DNA of 60,233 nucleotides from Aquifex sp964425585. Lineage in GTDB: Bacteria > Aquificota > Aquificia > Aquificales > Aquificaceae. How positions within the stretch are numbered: position 1 is the stretch's first letter; every line of letters begins with the position of its first letter. A model generated the notes under the pieces. The model saw only the letters and a list, made by a program, of their open reading frames with translations. It was not told the DNA's origin and made no database searches. The stretch is from NCBI GenBank assembly GCA_964425585.1, contig CAYRMG010000003.1, forward strand, positions 1 through 60,233, written 5' to 3'. Position numbers and translations under genes: made by a program. Shown here piece after piece: positions 36,124-44,306 of the stretch.

Positions 36124-37611
36124 ATGAAACCGAACCTTTCCGAAGAAGAGGTTTTAAAGCTCTCCGAAAAGTATAACGTGATTCCTTTGTATACCGAGGT
36201 TTTACTGGATACGGAAACTCCGCTCTCAATATTTCTTAAGCTAAAAGAAAAAGGGAAGTTCAATATACTGCTTGAAAGTGCGGAAGGAGGAGAAAAGTGG
36301 GGAAGGTATTCCTTTGTAATCCTCGGTTCATCCTTCTATCTGAGAACAAGGAAAGAATTCGGTGAGCTATACGACAGGGGAAGGGTTGAGTTCTTCCGAA
36401 CCGATGACCCCCTGAAAAATATAAAAGAAATAGTAGGAAAATTTAAGCCGTATAATGACAGCGGCCTTCCGAGATTCTGGGGAGGACTTGTGGGTTATTT
36501 TGGATACGATATCGTTAAGTTTTACGAACCCGTTCCCGATAAGAATCCCGACCCTGTAGGAACTTACGATATATACTTGGTTCTCACGGATGTAGTTATT
36601 ATTCACGACAACCTTACGGGAAAGATAAAGATTGTTGTTCCCATTTTTAGAAGGGATGATGTAAGAAGGGAATACAGGGAGGCTGTTGAGCTTATAAGCA
36701 CTGTATTTGAAAAACTGAGGGAAGGTAAAACTACATTTCTTGATGTAGTTGAGAGGGAACCGGAGCTATCAAAATGGCGTTCAAATTTTAAAAAGGAGGA
36801 GTTTGAAGAAATTGTTAAAAAGGCAAAAGAGTATATAAAACAGGGGGATGTGATACAGGTTGTTCTTTCTCAACGGTTCAGAAAGCGGTTTTACGGAAAC
36901 CCGGACAGCATATACCGAATCCTCAGATTTATGAATCCCTCTCCCTATATGTATTATCTTGATTTCGGAGACCTTAAAGTAATAGGTTCTTCCCCCGAAA
37001 TTCTGGTAAGGCTTGAGGGAAAAAGGATAGAAACAAGACCCATAGCGGGAACAAGAAGACGGGGAAAAAGTGAAGAGGAGGATTTAGCACTTGAGAAGGA
37101 GCTTCTTTCCGACGAAAAAGAGAGGGCAGAACACCTTATGCTGGTAGACCTTGCAAGAAATGACGTGGGAAGGGTTGCAAGGACGGGAACTGTAGAGGTT
37201 GAAAACTTTATGAGGGTGGAGCGGTATTCCCACGTTATGCATATAGTCAGCGATGTCGTCGGTGAACTTAAAGAAGGGTATGATGCTCTTGACGTTCTAA
37301 AAGCTACATTTCCCGCCGGAACCGTTTCGGGAGCACCGAAAGTGAGAGCTATGCAGATAATAGAAGAACTTGAGAACGAAAGAAGAGGTATATACGCCGG
37401 AAGCGTCGGATACATATCCTTTCAGGGAAACATGGATATGGCTATAGCCATAAGAACGGCCGTATTGAGGGATAAAGAGATATTCGTTCAGGCCGGGGCG
37501 GGCATTGTTGCGGATTCGGTTCCCGAGAAGGAGTGGGAAGAGACCGTAAACAAAGCAAAAGCACTTATGAAGGCCATAGAAATGGCTGAAGTGAGCGGAG
37601 TGTTCACTTGA
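36124..37611 (+). CDS. trpE: Anthranilate synthase component I
   Basis: TrpE makes anthranilate from chorismate with ammonia supplied by TrpG, the first step of tryptophan synthesis. The 495 residues fit. The N-terminal LLESAEGG (about 56-63) holds the tryptophan feedback site. The catalytic half has QRFRKRF, IAGTRRRGKS, FPAGTVSGAPKVRAM and GGI-type end motifs (QAGAGIVADSVPE). No trpG follows; tRNA(Gln) and prs do. A TAAAAT box lies 7 bases before the ATG and there is no ribosome binding site. Confidence 0.95.
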   Translation: MKPNLSEEEVLKLSEKYNVIPLYTEVLLDTETPLSIFLKLKEKGKFNILLESAEGGEKWGRYSFVILGSSFYLRTRKEFGELYDRGRVEFFRTDDPLKNIKEIVGKFKPYNDSGLPRFWGGLVGYFGYDIVKFYEPVPDKNPDPVGTYDIYLVLTDVVIIHDNLTGKIKIVVPIFRRDDVRREYREAVELISTVFEKLREGKTTFLDVVEREPELSKWRSNFKKEEFEEIVKKAKEYIKQGDVIQVVLSQRFRKRFYGNPDSIYRILRFMNPSPYMYYLDFGDLKVIGSSPEILVRLEGKRIETRPIAGTRRRGKSEEEDLALEKELLSDEKERAEHLMLVDLARNDVGRVARTGTVEVENFMRVERYSHVMHIVSDVVGELKEGYDALDVLKATFPAGTVSGAPKVRAMQIIEELENERRGIYAGSVGYISFQGNMDMAIAIRTAVLRDKEIFVQAGAGIVADSVPEKEWEETVNKAKALMKAIEMAEVSGVFT

Positions 37612-37635
37612 AAAGAAATTACGGAAGTGTAAAAT
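37608..37635 (+). promoter_or_regulatory. Promoter of tRNA-Gln and prs
   Basis: TTGAAA (37608-37613), a 16-base spacer and TAAAAT (37630-37635) lie just upstream of tRNA(Gln), overlapping the trpE stop. A TATTAT immediately after is an alternative -10. Either would start transcription about 10 bases before the tRNA. Confidence 0.45.
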
Positions 37636-37653
37636 ATTATTTTCGGAAGGGCT

Positions 37654-37729
37654 TGGGGCGTAGCTCAACTGGCAGAGCACCGGACTTTGGATCCGGGGGT
37701 TCCAGGTTCGAGTCCTGGCGCCCCAGCCA
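37654..37729 (+). tRNA. tRNA-Gln (TTG anticodon)
   Basis: A complete 76-base cloverleaf. Acceptor TGGGGCG (37654-37660) pairs with CGCCCCA (37719-37725), discriminator G37726, encoded CCA 37727-37729. Anticodon stem CCGGA/TCCGG encloses CTTTGGA, with anticodon TTG at 37687-37689. The T arm is CCAGG-TTCGAGT-CCTGG. prs begins 10 bases after the CCA end. Confidence 0.96.
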
Positions 37730-37739
37730 TTAAAATTCC

Positions 37740-38675
37740 ATGAACGGAGCGAAATTAATTTCCTGTAACGCAAACAAAAGACTCGCGGAGGAAATCTCGG
37801 CCTACCTCGGTCTTAGGCTTACAGATACACTTATAACAACCTTTTCCGACGGAGAGATAAGGGTTCAGATAAACGAAAGCGTCAGGGGTTATCACGTATA
37901 CGTAATAGCTTCCCTCTCAAATCCTGTGAACCACAATATAATGGAGCTTCTCCTTACCGTGGATGCAGTGAGACGCTCATCACCAGAGGAGATAACCGTA
38001 GTGATACCATATTACGCATACGGAAGACAGGACCGTCAGGATAAACCGAGGACTCCCGTAAGCGCCAGGGTTGTTGCGGATATCCTTGAAAGGGTCGGAG
38101 CAAATAGGGTTATAGTTGTAGACCTTCATTCTCCCCAGATAGAGGGTTTCTTTAACATTCCGGTGGAGCACCTTACCGCAATTCCCGTTCTTTACGACTA
38201 CATAAGGAGGAATCTTGTTCTTGAAAACCCCGTAGTGGTTTCGCCTGATGCAGGCGGTGTAAAAAGAGCAAGGGATCTGGCAAATAAATTAGGATGCGGT
38301 GTAGGGGTTATATTGAAAAGAAGACCGGAACCCAATAAAGCGGAAGTTATGGAAGTTGTGGGTGACCTTGAAGGTAAAGAGGCCATAATAATTGACGATA
38401 TTATAGACACCGCAGGAACCCTTACCGCTGCTGCAAATGCCCTTATCGGCAAAGGTGTTAAGAAGGTTTATGCCTGTGCTACCCACGGTATATTTTCGGG
38501 GCCCGCTGTTGAAAGGATAATGAATTCCCCCATTGAAAAGGTAATAGTGACAAATACCCTTCCCGTTTACGAAAAAGAGTTCGGAAAGCTTGAAATTGTA
38601 TCCATAGCACCCCTGATAGGAGAAGCTATAAAGAGGGTTCACGAAGGAAGCTCCGTAAGTTCCTTATTCTCTTAA
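37740..38675 (+). CDS. prs: Ribose-phosphate pyrophosphokinase
   Basis: Prs makes PRPP from ribose 5-phosphate and ATP for nucleotide, His and Trp synthesis. The 311 residues match class I PRPP synthetases: TTFSDGEIRVQINESVRG (33-50), YGRQDRQDKPRTPVSA, VVDLHSPQIEGFF and the PRPP-binding loop IIIDDIIDTAGTLTAA. There is no ribosome binding site; the ATG follows the tRNA end by only 10 bases, so the mRNA 5' end may be set by tRNA 3' processing. Confidence 0.96.
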   Translation: MNGAKLISCNANKRLAEEISAYLGLRLTDTLITTFSDGEIRVQINESVRGYHVYVIASLSNPVNHNIMELLLTVDAVRRSSPEEITVVIPYYAYGRQDRQDKPRTPVSARVVADILERVGANRVIVVDLHSPQIEGFFNIPVEHLTAIPVLYDYIRRNLVLENPVVVSPDAGGVKRARDLANKLGCGVGVILKRRPEPNKAEVMEVVGDLEGKEAIIIDDIIDTAGTLTAAANALIGKGVKKVYACATHGIFSGPAVERIMNSPIEKVIVTNTLPVYEKEFGKLEIVSIAPLIGEAIKRVHEGSSVSSLFS

Positions 38676-38677
38676 AA

Positions 38678-38860
38678 ATGAGTGAAAACTGTCCCAAGTG
38701 CGGCGCACTACTTCTCATAGTTGAGTGTTGCGGCGGAGGGATATGGTATTGTGAAAACTGTAAGGAATACTATTACTACGGGGAGTTAATAGAACCCGAT
38801 AACGCTACTCAAATTCCTCCCGAGGTGGATTCTCAAGAAGACGATCCGCAACCCTCTTAG
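38678..38860 (+). CDS. Small zinc-ribbon protein
   Basis: A 60-residue protein with CPKC (5-8) and CENC (25-28), a four-cysteine zinc ribbon, plus an extra CC pair at 17-18 and an acidic tail. It starts 2 bases after the prs stop and so is likely co-translated. The last 56 bases overlap the end of gpsA on the other strand. I know no specific function; a rubredoxin-like or RNA-binding knuckle are both possible. Confidence 0.65.
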   Translation: MSENCPKCGALLLIVECCGGGIWYCENCKEYYYYGELIEPDNATQIPPEVDSQEDDPQPS

Positions 38861-39773
38861 GATTTTCTCCCTTAACTATCTCATAAACCGCGGTGCACAC
38901 GGGAGCGTATATGTTCTTTTCCTTCACGATTTTATAAACAGCTTCGGCGGTTTTTATGCCTTCAACGGTTTGACCTATTTTCTTTAGTGCCTCATCAACA
39001 CTTAAACCTCCTCCTATGAGCTTTCCGAAAGTTCTGTTTCTTGATAAATCGGAGGTTGCGGTGAGTATGAGGTCTCCTGCACCCGAAAGACCGAAAAAGG
39101 TTTCCCTTCTTGCTCCCAGGGCTTCGCCTATGCGTGCCATTTCGTGAATACCTCGGGTTATGAGGGCACTCCTTGCGTTATAACCGTATCCGAGACCGTC
39201 GGAAACACCGACCGCTATGGCTATTACGTTTTTTAGCGCTCCGCCGAGTTCCACACCCGTAATATCTGAATTGAGGTAAACCCTGAAATTCTTTGAATTT
39301 ATTGCCCTCTGGAGTTCCAGAGCAACTTCCTTATTCTCATATCCGAGAACTACCGCCGTTGGAAGTCCCTTAGACACCTCTTCCGCGAAAGAAGGCCCCG
39401 ATAAAACAAAAAAGTTAACACCTTTATGAAATTCCTTAACTATTTCGGAGATTCTTTTAAGTTTTTTGAGGTGTATCCCTTTAGATGCGGATATAAAATT
39501 CTTATTCTTTAACTCAATATCCTTTATAACATCTTCTATAACTTGGGTAGGAATTGCATAAATTACATTTTTAAATTCAGAAATTTCTGAAATTTTCGTA
39601 GTTCCTTTAACATTATTGAAAGTAATTCCCTCTATATAGGGATGCTTTCCCTCATTTATTTTACTGATTACTTCTTTATTTATGTCGTAAACTAAAACCT
39701 CGTGTCCGAGTCTATCAAGATGCGTTGCAAGTGCTGTGCCCCATCTTCCACCACCCAGTATAAAAAATCTCAT
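38805..39773 (-). CDS. gpsA: NAD(P)-dependent glycerol-3-phosphate dehydrogenase
   Basis: GpsA makes sn-glycerol 3-phosphate for membrane lipids. The 322 residues start with the nucleotide-binding motif GGGRWGTALATHL. ISASKGIHL, SGPSFAEEV and the catalytic-lysine segment GALKNVIAIAVGVSDGLGYG are present, then LSGAGDLILTATSDLSRNR. A TATAAT lies 11 bases before the ATG. The 3' end overlaps the small zinc-ribbon gene. Confidence 0.96.
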   Translation of the reverse strand: MRFFILGGGRWGTALATHLDRLGHEVLVYDINKEVISKINEGKHPYIEGITFNNVKGTTKISEISEFKNVIYAIPTQVIEDVIKDIELKNKNFISASKGIHLKKLKRISEIVKEFHKGVNFFVLSGPSFAEEVSKGLPTAVVLGYENKEVALELQRAINSKNFRVYLNSDITGVELGGALKNVIAIAVGVSDGLGYGYNARSALITRGIHEMARIGEALGARRETFFGLSGAGDLILTATSDLSRNRTFGKLIGGGLSVDEALKKIGQTVEGIKTAEAVYKIVKEKNIYAPVCTAVYEIVKGENPKRVADRLLENPPREEFE

Positions 39774-39784
39774 AACTCCAGTAT

Positions 39785-39790
39785 ATTATA
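39785..39790 (-). promoter_or_regulatory. -10 box of gpsA
   Basis: On the minus strand a perfect TATAAT lies 11 bases before the gpsA ATG. A GGAG is only 2 bases from the ATG, too close for normal use, so the mRNA may be leaderless. No -35 box is evident. Confidence 0.45.
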
Positions 39791-39896
39791 AGGGCTTGAA
39801 AAAAAAGGTTCCATCCGTTAGATTATAAGAAGCACTTTTTAACGAATATTTAAAAATTTTCCTCTATTTTTAAAAATCCCCGAGAAGGAGGTGCAA

Positions 39897-41021
39897 ATGG
39901 GTAGGAAAGTTAAGTATATAATTGACCTTAAATTTATAGACCAGCTCTCCGAAGAGGAAAAGAGGGAGCTTGAGAAGGTTACGGAAAAGTTTGCATTCAG
40001 AACAAACAACTACTACAACTCCCTCATAAACTGGGATGACCCAAACGACCCCATAAGAAGGATAGTAATTCCCACTACGGAAGAGCTTGAAGTGTGGGGA
40101 AAGCTGGATGCTTCTAACGAAAGCAAGTATATGAAGGTTCACGGTCTTGAACATAAATATCCCGACACCGCTTTACTTCTCGTTACGGATGTGTGCGGTA
40201 TATACTGCAGATTTTGTTTCAGAAAAAGGCTCTTTATGAACGATAACGACGAGGTAGCAAGGGATGTCTCGGAAGGCCTTGAGTATATAAGGAATCATCC
40301 GGAAATTAACAATGTTCTCCTTACGGGCGGAGACCCGTTAGTTTTGGCTACATTTAAACTGGAAAAGATTCTGAAAGCTCTTGCGGAAATTCCCCACGTC
40401 CGAATAGTAAGAATAGGCTCAAAAATGCTTGCGGTAAATCCTTTCAGAGTTCTTGACGATAAAGCCCTGCTTGAACTTTTTGAGTGGTTCAACACCGAAA
40501 CGGGTAAAAAGCTTTACCTTATGAACCACTTTAACCATCCGAGGGAGCTAACGGATGAAGCGAAAAAGGCAATAGAACTTGTCCAAAAAACGGGAACAAC
40601 CCTTACAAATCAAACACCGATTCTCAAGGGTATAAACGATGACTTTGAAACCTTAAAGACCTTACTGGAAGAACTGTCGTTTATAGGTGTTCCCCCCTAC
40701 TACCTCTTCCAGTGCAGACCCACCGCCGGAAATAAAGCTTACTCAACGCCTATAGAGGAAACCATAGATCTCGTTGAAGCGGTGAGGTCTGAGGTTTCCG
40801 GACTTGCGGCGAGGGTAAGATACGTCATGTCTCACGAAACGGGGAAGATAGAAATTCTCGGAAAGAGTGAAGAACACGTATTTTTCAGGTATCACAGGGC
40901 AGCTGACCCCGAAAATAGAGGAAAGTTTATGGTGTTTAAGAGAAATCCCGAAGCCCATTGGTTTGATGACTACACAGAACCTGTTGAAGAGTATAAGGTT
41001 TCCCTATCCGGGGTTTCCTGA
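39897..41021 (+). CDS. kamA: KamA-type radical SAM aminomutase (probable lysine 2,3-aminomutase)
   Basis: The 374 residues (ATG at 39897, GGAGG 5 bases upstream; a GTG at 39891 overlaps that site) carry the radical SAM cluster CGIYCRFC with C100, C104 and C107, then LLTGGDPLVL (141-150). The likely PLP lysine is K280 in PTAGNKAYSTP. KamA makes beta-lysine, an osmolyte precursor; EpmB uses the same fold for EF-P lysylation. No acetyltransferase (ablB) or epmA is adjacent, so the substrate remains open. It is shorter than the 416-residue clostridial enzyme. Confidence 0.85.
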   Translation: MGRKVKYIIDLKFIDQLSEEEKRELEKVTEKFAFRTNNYYNSLINWDDPNDPIRRIVIPTTEELEVWGKLDASNESKYMKVHGLEHKYPDTALLLVTDVCGIYCRFCFRKRLFMNDNDEVARDVSEGLEYIRNHPEINNVLLTGGDPLVLATFKLEKILKALAEIPHVRIVRIGSKMLAVNPFRVLDDKALLELFEWFNTETGKKLYLMNHFNHPRELTDEAKKAIELVQKTGTTLTNQTPILKGINDDFETLKTLLEELSFIGVPPYYLFQCRPTAGNKAYSTPIEETIDLVEAVRSEVSGLAARVRYVMSHETGKIEILGKSEEHVFFRYHRAADPENRGKFMVFKRNPEAHWFDDYTEPVEEYKVSLSGVS

Positions 41022-41051
41022 ATTCTTTTTTTTCTTTTTCCTTTCAGCGAA

Positions 41052-41057
41052 TATAAT
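41052..41057 (+). promoter_or_regulatory. -10 box of the 163-residue unknown gene
   Basis: A perfect TATAAT lies 11 bases before the ATG at 41069, with no ribosome binding site. It follows a T-rich stretch (41026-41040) that may end the kamA transcript. Confidence 0.4.
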
Positions 41058-41068
41058 TTAAATCCATT

Positions 41069-41560
41069 ATGGAAATATATCCCATACATCTTCTTCTCTC
41101 TCGTCTTGAGGAGGAAATAGAATACCAGCAAAAAATCGCAACAACGTATCTTGTCGGAACCCCGAGGTATTCTCAGGAAGTTGTTGAAAATGTTCACGAA
41201 ACTTTGAAGCGCATTAGTTCCAATATAAAGCTTGTCTCTTTAATACTGGGGGAGCTTGAAGAAATACAGGAAAAAGAACTCAGGGAAGAAGCTCTGATTC
41301 TATCTTCTGAAAGCCTTTCCCTTATATCCCTTTTGCTTCCCGCAATGGAAAGGTTTTCTCCTTTCTTCCTTCAGGAGATAAAGGTTGAAAACAAACCTAT
41401 ACTTGAGAGGCTGGAAGAGGTAATAGCTGAAATAGAGAATGCTATAGAAAAGCTGGAACTTTCATCTTCCGTTAACCTTACAAGGACGCTTGAAAACCTT
41501 GCAAGTTCTTTGGAAATACATCTCCAGAAGGGGAAGAAGATTGCGGAAAGTGAAATTTAG
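41069..41560 (+). CDS. Hypothetical coiled-coil protein
   Basis: This 163-residue protein is almost entirely helical and rich in Glu, Leu and Ile, with heptad-like stretches (GELEEIQEKELREEALILSS at about 61-80). There is no signal peptide, membrane helix or known motif. I do not recognise it. It has its own putative promoter and no ribosome binding site, and stands between kamA and the DHH phosphoesterase. Confidence 0.7.
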   Translation: MEIYPIHLLLSRLEEEIEYQQKIATTYLVGTPRYSQEVVENVHETLKRISSNIKLVSLILGELEEIQEKELREEALILSSESLSLISLLLPAMERFSPFFLQEIKVENKPILERLEEVIAEIENAIEKLELSSSVNLTRTLENLASSLEIHLQKGKKIAESEI

Positions 41561-41575
41561 ATTTAAATGTAAAAA

Positions 41576-41590
41576 ATCATAGCATATGAT
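41576..41590 (+). promoter_or_regulatory. Inverted repeat and possible -10 box before the DHH gene
   Basis: ATCATA-GCA-TATGAT is a perfect 6-base inverted repeat in the 71-base gap, and its right arm, TATGAT (41585-41590), could serve as a -10 box. The gene itself has a GGAGG site. Function is not shown. Confidence 0.35.
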
Positions 41591-41631
41591 AAAAATTCTC
41601 ATTAATTTAAATCCCTTGGAGGGATAAGGCA

Positions 41632-42609
41632 ATGGTTAAGGAAAGCATTCCTATTGTAGACTTTCTTAAAGAATTCAATGGTTCCATAATCATACTTACC
41701 CATGAAAGTCCTGATGGGGATTCGCTTGGAAGCGGGCTTGCACTTTACAAGTTCTTAAAAAAGAAGGGTAAAGAGGTTTACATAGGTTCAAAGGACAATG
41801 TTCCTCACTTCCTTGACTTTCTTCCCGGTGTTGAGGAGGTGATAAAACCCGACGGTCGTTATTACGATGTAGGTATAGTGGTAGATGCGTCCGGATTTTA
41901 CAGAGTTGGAACGGAGGTAAAAGTAGGGAAGAGAATAAGGATAGACCACCACGTAGGAGGTGAGTTTTACGGACCTCATGACTACATAGACCCGAATGCT
42001 CCTGCAACTGCCGCACTCGTTTACGAGATTATAAAGGCATGGGATGAAACCGCGATAGATAAGGACATAGCAACCTGCATATACACGGGTCTTGCAACGG
42101 ATACAGGGTTCTTCAGGTATTCAAACACGGACCAAAGAACATTTGAACTTGCAAGGGAGCTGGTTTTCTACGGAGCGGATCCCTATTACGTTTACACCAT
42201 GTTCTCTGAAAGGGAAAGTTTCAACAAGATGAAACTCATATCAAAAGTCCTTGATACCATTGAACTCCACGAAGGAGGTCTTGTCGCGGGAATAACTATA
42301 TTCAAGCGTTTTCTTAACGAAACGGGAACGAAATACGAAGACACGGAAGGACTTGTCAACTACCCCCGTTCAATAGAGGGTGTTAAGGTTGCCTACGCAC
42401 TCATAGAAAAGCCCGATGAGGGTGTGTGGAAAGTTTCCCTAAGGGCTAAGGGAGATGTAAATGTGGGTAAGATAGCGGAAAGACTGGGAGGCGGTGGACA
42501 TAAATACGCCTCGGGTGCCAAGATAAAGACCTCATCTTATGAAGAGGCTAAGGAAAAACTCCTTTCCGCGATAAAGGAAGAGCTAAAGCTCCAGAAGGTT
42601 CACGCTTAA
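41632..42609 (+). CDS. nrnA: DHH/DHHA1 phosphoesterase, NrnA-like oligoribonuclease/pAp phosphatase
   Basis: NrnA removes nucleotides from very short RNAs and dephosphorylates pAp. The 325 residues include HESPDGDSLGSG (24-35, ligands H24, D28, D30), IRIDHHVGGEF with the DHH triad, and the DHHA1 signature GGGGHKYASGAKI near the C terminus. An orthodox oligoribonuclease (orn) is not seen in the window. Its stop overlaps the nfo start by one base (TAATG). Confidence 0.88.
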   Translation: MVKESIPIVDFLKEFNGSIIILTHESPDGDSLGSGLALYKFLKKKGKEVYIGSKDNVPHFLDFLPGVEEVIKPDGRYYDVGIVVDASGFYRVGTEVKVGKRIRIDHHVGGEFYGPHDYIDPNAPATAALVYEIIKAWDETAIDKDIATCIYTGLATDTGFFRYSNTDQRTFELARELVFYGADPYYVYTMFSERESFNKMKLISKVLDTIELHEGGLVAGITIFKRFLNETGTKYEDTEGLVNYPRSIEGVKVAYALIEKPDEGVWKVSLRAKGDVNVGKIAERLGGGGHKYASGAKIKTSSYEEAKEKLLSAIKEELKLQKVHA

Positions 42610-43448
42610 TGGCACTCTTTGGTGCTCACGTCTCCGCTTCGGGCTCCATTTTAAAAACCTTTTCAAGGGCTAAGGAAATAAATGCGGAGGTGTTCCAGTT
42701 CTTTCTGAGAAGTCCCAGAGTCTGGCGGTGGAAAGGGGTAGACCCAAAAACTAAAGAGGAGTTCAAGAAGAAGTTAAAAAACTTCAACGGAGTTGTTGTC
42801 GTTCACGCTCCTTACCTTTTGAATCTTGCATCTCCCAAAGAGGAATTAAGGAAAAGGTCAGTAGATGTATTTCTGGAGGAACTCAGGTTCTGCGATGAGG
42901 TAGGCATTCATTACTACAACTTTCACCCCGGCACTGCAACGGGTATAAGCGAGGAAGAAGGCCTAAGGAATGTCTTGAAATCCCTTGAAGAAGTATTCGG
43001 CAATTACGTTCCTAAAAACACAACTGTTCTTCTGGAAAATACCGCAGGAGAAAGGGGAGACCTCGGGAAAAACTTCAGGGAGCTCGGGGAACTTATAAAT
43101 CCTTTTGAAGGTTTAAAAATAGGTGTATGTCTTGATACGTGCCATGCTTTTGCATACGGGTATCAGATAAATACAAAGAGAGGTTTTGAAGAGTTCAAAA
43201 AAGAAGCGGATAAATACGTAGGTCTTGAGAGGATAAAGCTAATTCACGCAAACGACAGTAAGGTTCCCCTCGGAGGAAGGAAAGACAGACACGAACACAT
43301 AGGAAAGGGTTATATAGGCCTTGAGGGATTCAGAAATTTACTTAAAGACGATTACTTTTCAAAGCTTCCTTACTGTCTTGAAACACCGAAAGAGGATAAC
43401 ATGGATGTGGTAAACCTGAAAATCTTAAGGGAACTTTCATCAAAATAA
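42609..43448 (+). CDS. nfo: Endonuclease IV (AP endonuclease)
   Basis: Nfo cuts DNA 5' of abasic sites, a frequent lesion at high temperature. The 279 residues match the family: GAHVSASGS (4-12), FHPGTATG, LLENTAG, GVCLDTCHAFAYGY, LIHANDSKVPLGGRKDRHEHIGKG read in two parts, and CLETP. Zinc ligands (His, Glu, Asp) lie in these segments. It is coupled to the DHH gene. Its last 9 bases overlap the convergent exo gene. Confidence 0.95.
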   Translation: MALFGAHVSASGSILKTFSRAKEINAEVFQFFLRSPRVWRWKGVDPKTKEEFKKKLKNFNGVVVVHAPYLLNLASPKEELRKRSVDVFLEELRFCDEVGIHYYNFHPGTATGISEEEGLRNVLKSLEEVFGNYVPKNTTVLLENTAGERGDLGKNFRELGELINPFEGLKIGVCLDTCHAFAYGYQINTKRGFEEFKKEADKYVGLERIKLIHANDSKVPLGGRKDRHEHIGKGYIGLEGFRNLLKDDYFSKLPYCLETPKEDNMDVVNLKILRELSSK

Positions 43449-44306
43449 CGTTGTCTGTCTGTATTTGAATAGTTTGTCAACCTCGGGTATCAAGCTTTTC
43501 ATCTCAAGCTCTTTCAGTTTTTCCTTGAGTTTATTTATATCCGCTCTCTTTATCTTTAGCTCCTTTTCATTAACGTTTAGCTCAAGGTCCGTGTAAAGCT
43601 TTACGAGTTTGTAAGAGAGCTCAAGTTCATCTTTTGATGCATTCGGAAATCTCCTTCTGAAGTTATCCCAGTTTTTAAGTATGTTGTCAACACTCCCGAA
43701 CTCCTTAAGCAACGCTATCGCTATCTTCGGTCCGACTCCTTTTACACCGGGAACGTTATCAACCTTATCCCCTACAAGTGCCAAGTAATCGGGGATTTTT
43801 TCGGGTCCCACTCCGAACTTCTTTATTACTTCTTCTTTCGTAAACACTTCGTTATTCATGGGGTTTATAACTATAACGTTTTCCGAAACCAGCTGAAGGA
43901 GGTCCTTGTCCGGAGAGTAAATCTTAACTTTAAAACCCTTCTTAGAAAACTTTTTAGCGAGATATGCTATGATATCGTCCGCTTCATAACCGGGAACCTC
44001 AATAACAGGGATACCCGCTATTTTTAGCATTTCTTTTATAACGGGTATCTGAACCTTTAAGGGGTCGGGTGTTTTGGGTCTTTGCTTTTTATACTCGGAG
44101 TAAATTTTTTCCCTCTTTGTCTTTGCGGGAGCGTCAAATACTACAACGAGATACTCAGGTTTTTCCCTCTTTATGAGGGCAAAGAGCATTCTTAAAAAGC
44201 CGTATATGGCGTTTGTGGGAAATCCCTTACTCGTTGAAAGTTTCGGAAGGGCAAAGAAGCTTCTGTAAACAAAGGAAGACCCGTCAAGTATGTGAAGAAC
44301 CTTCAT
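43440..44306 (-). CDS. Stand-alone 5'-3' exonuclease (Pol I N-terminal domain type)
   Basis: The 288 residues match the flap endonuclease/5'-3' exonuclease domain normally fused to DNA polymerase I: DGSSFVYRSFFALP (8-21), GYEADDIIAYLA, YSPDKDLLQLV and the H3TH motif GDKVDNVPGVKGVGPKIAIA. No polymerase domain follows. A. aeolicus likewise keeps this nuclease separate from a polymerase lacking the domain. It would remove RNA primers and flaps. The start overlaps the rtcB stop by 4 bases. Confidence 0.92.
   Translation of the reverse strand: MKVLHILDGSSFVYRSFFALPKLSTSKGFPTNAIYGFLRMLFALIKREKPEYLVVVFDAPAKTKREKIYSEYKKQRPKTPDPLKVQIPVIKEMLKIAGIPVIEVPGYEADDIIAYLAKKFSKKGFKVKIYSPDKDLLQLVSENVIVINPMNNEVFTKEEVIKKFGVGPEKIPDYLALVGDKVDNVPGVKGVGPKIAIALLKEFGSVDNILKNWDNFRRRFPNASKDELELSYKLVKLYTDLELNVNEKELKIKRADINKLKEKLKELEMKSLIPEVDKLFKYRQTTLF

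Noticed and set aside
39823..39832. Second full copy of the sox palindrome upstream of kamA
   Set aside because: Only the left half (TTATAAGAAG) matches. The right side diverges, so it is noted as a half site only.
41019..41040. Terminator after kamA
   Set aside because: There is a good T run (41026-41033), but only a 3-pair CCC/GGG stem upstream inside the gene, so I did not list it.
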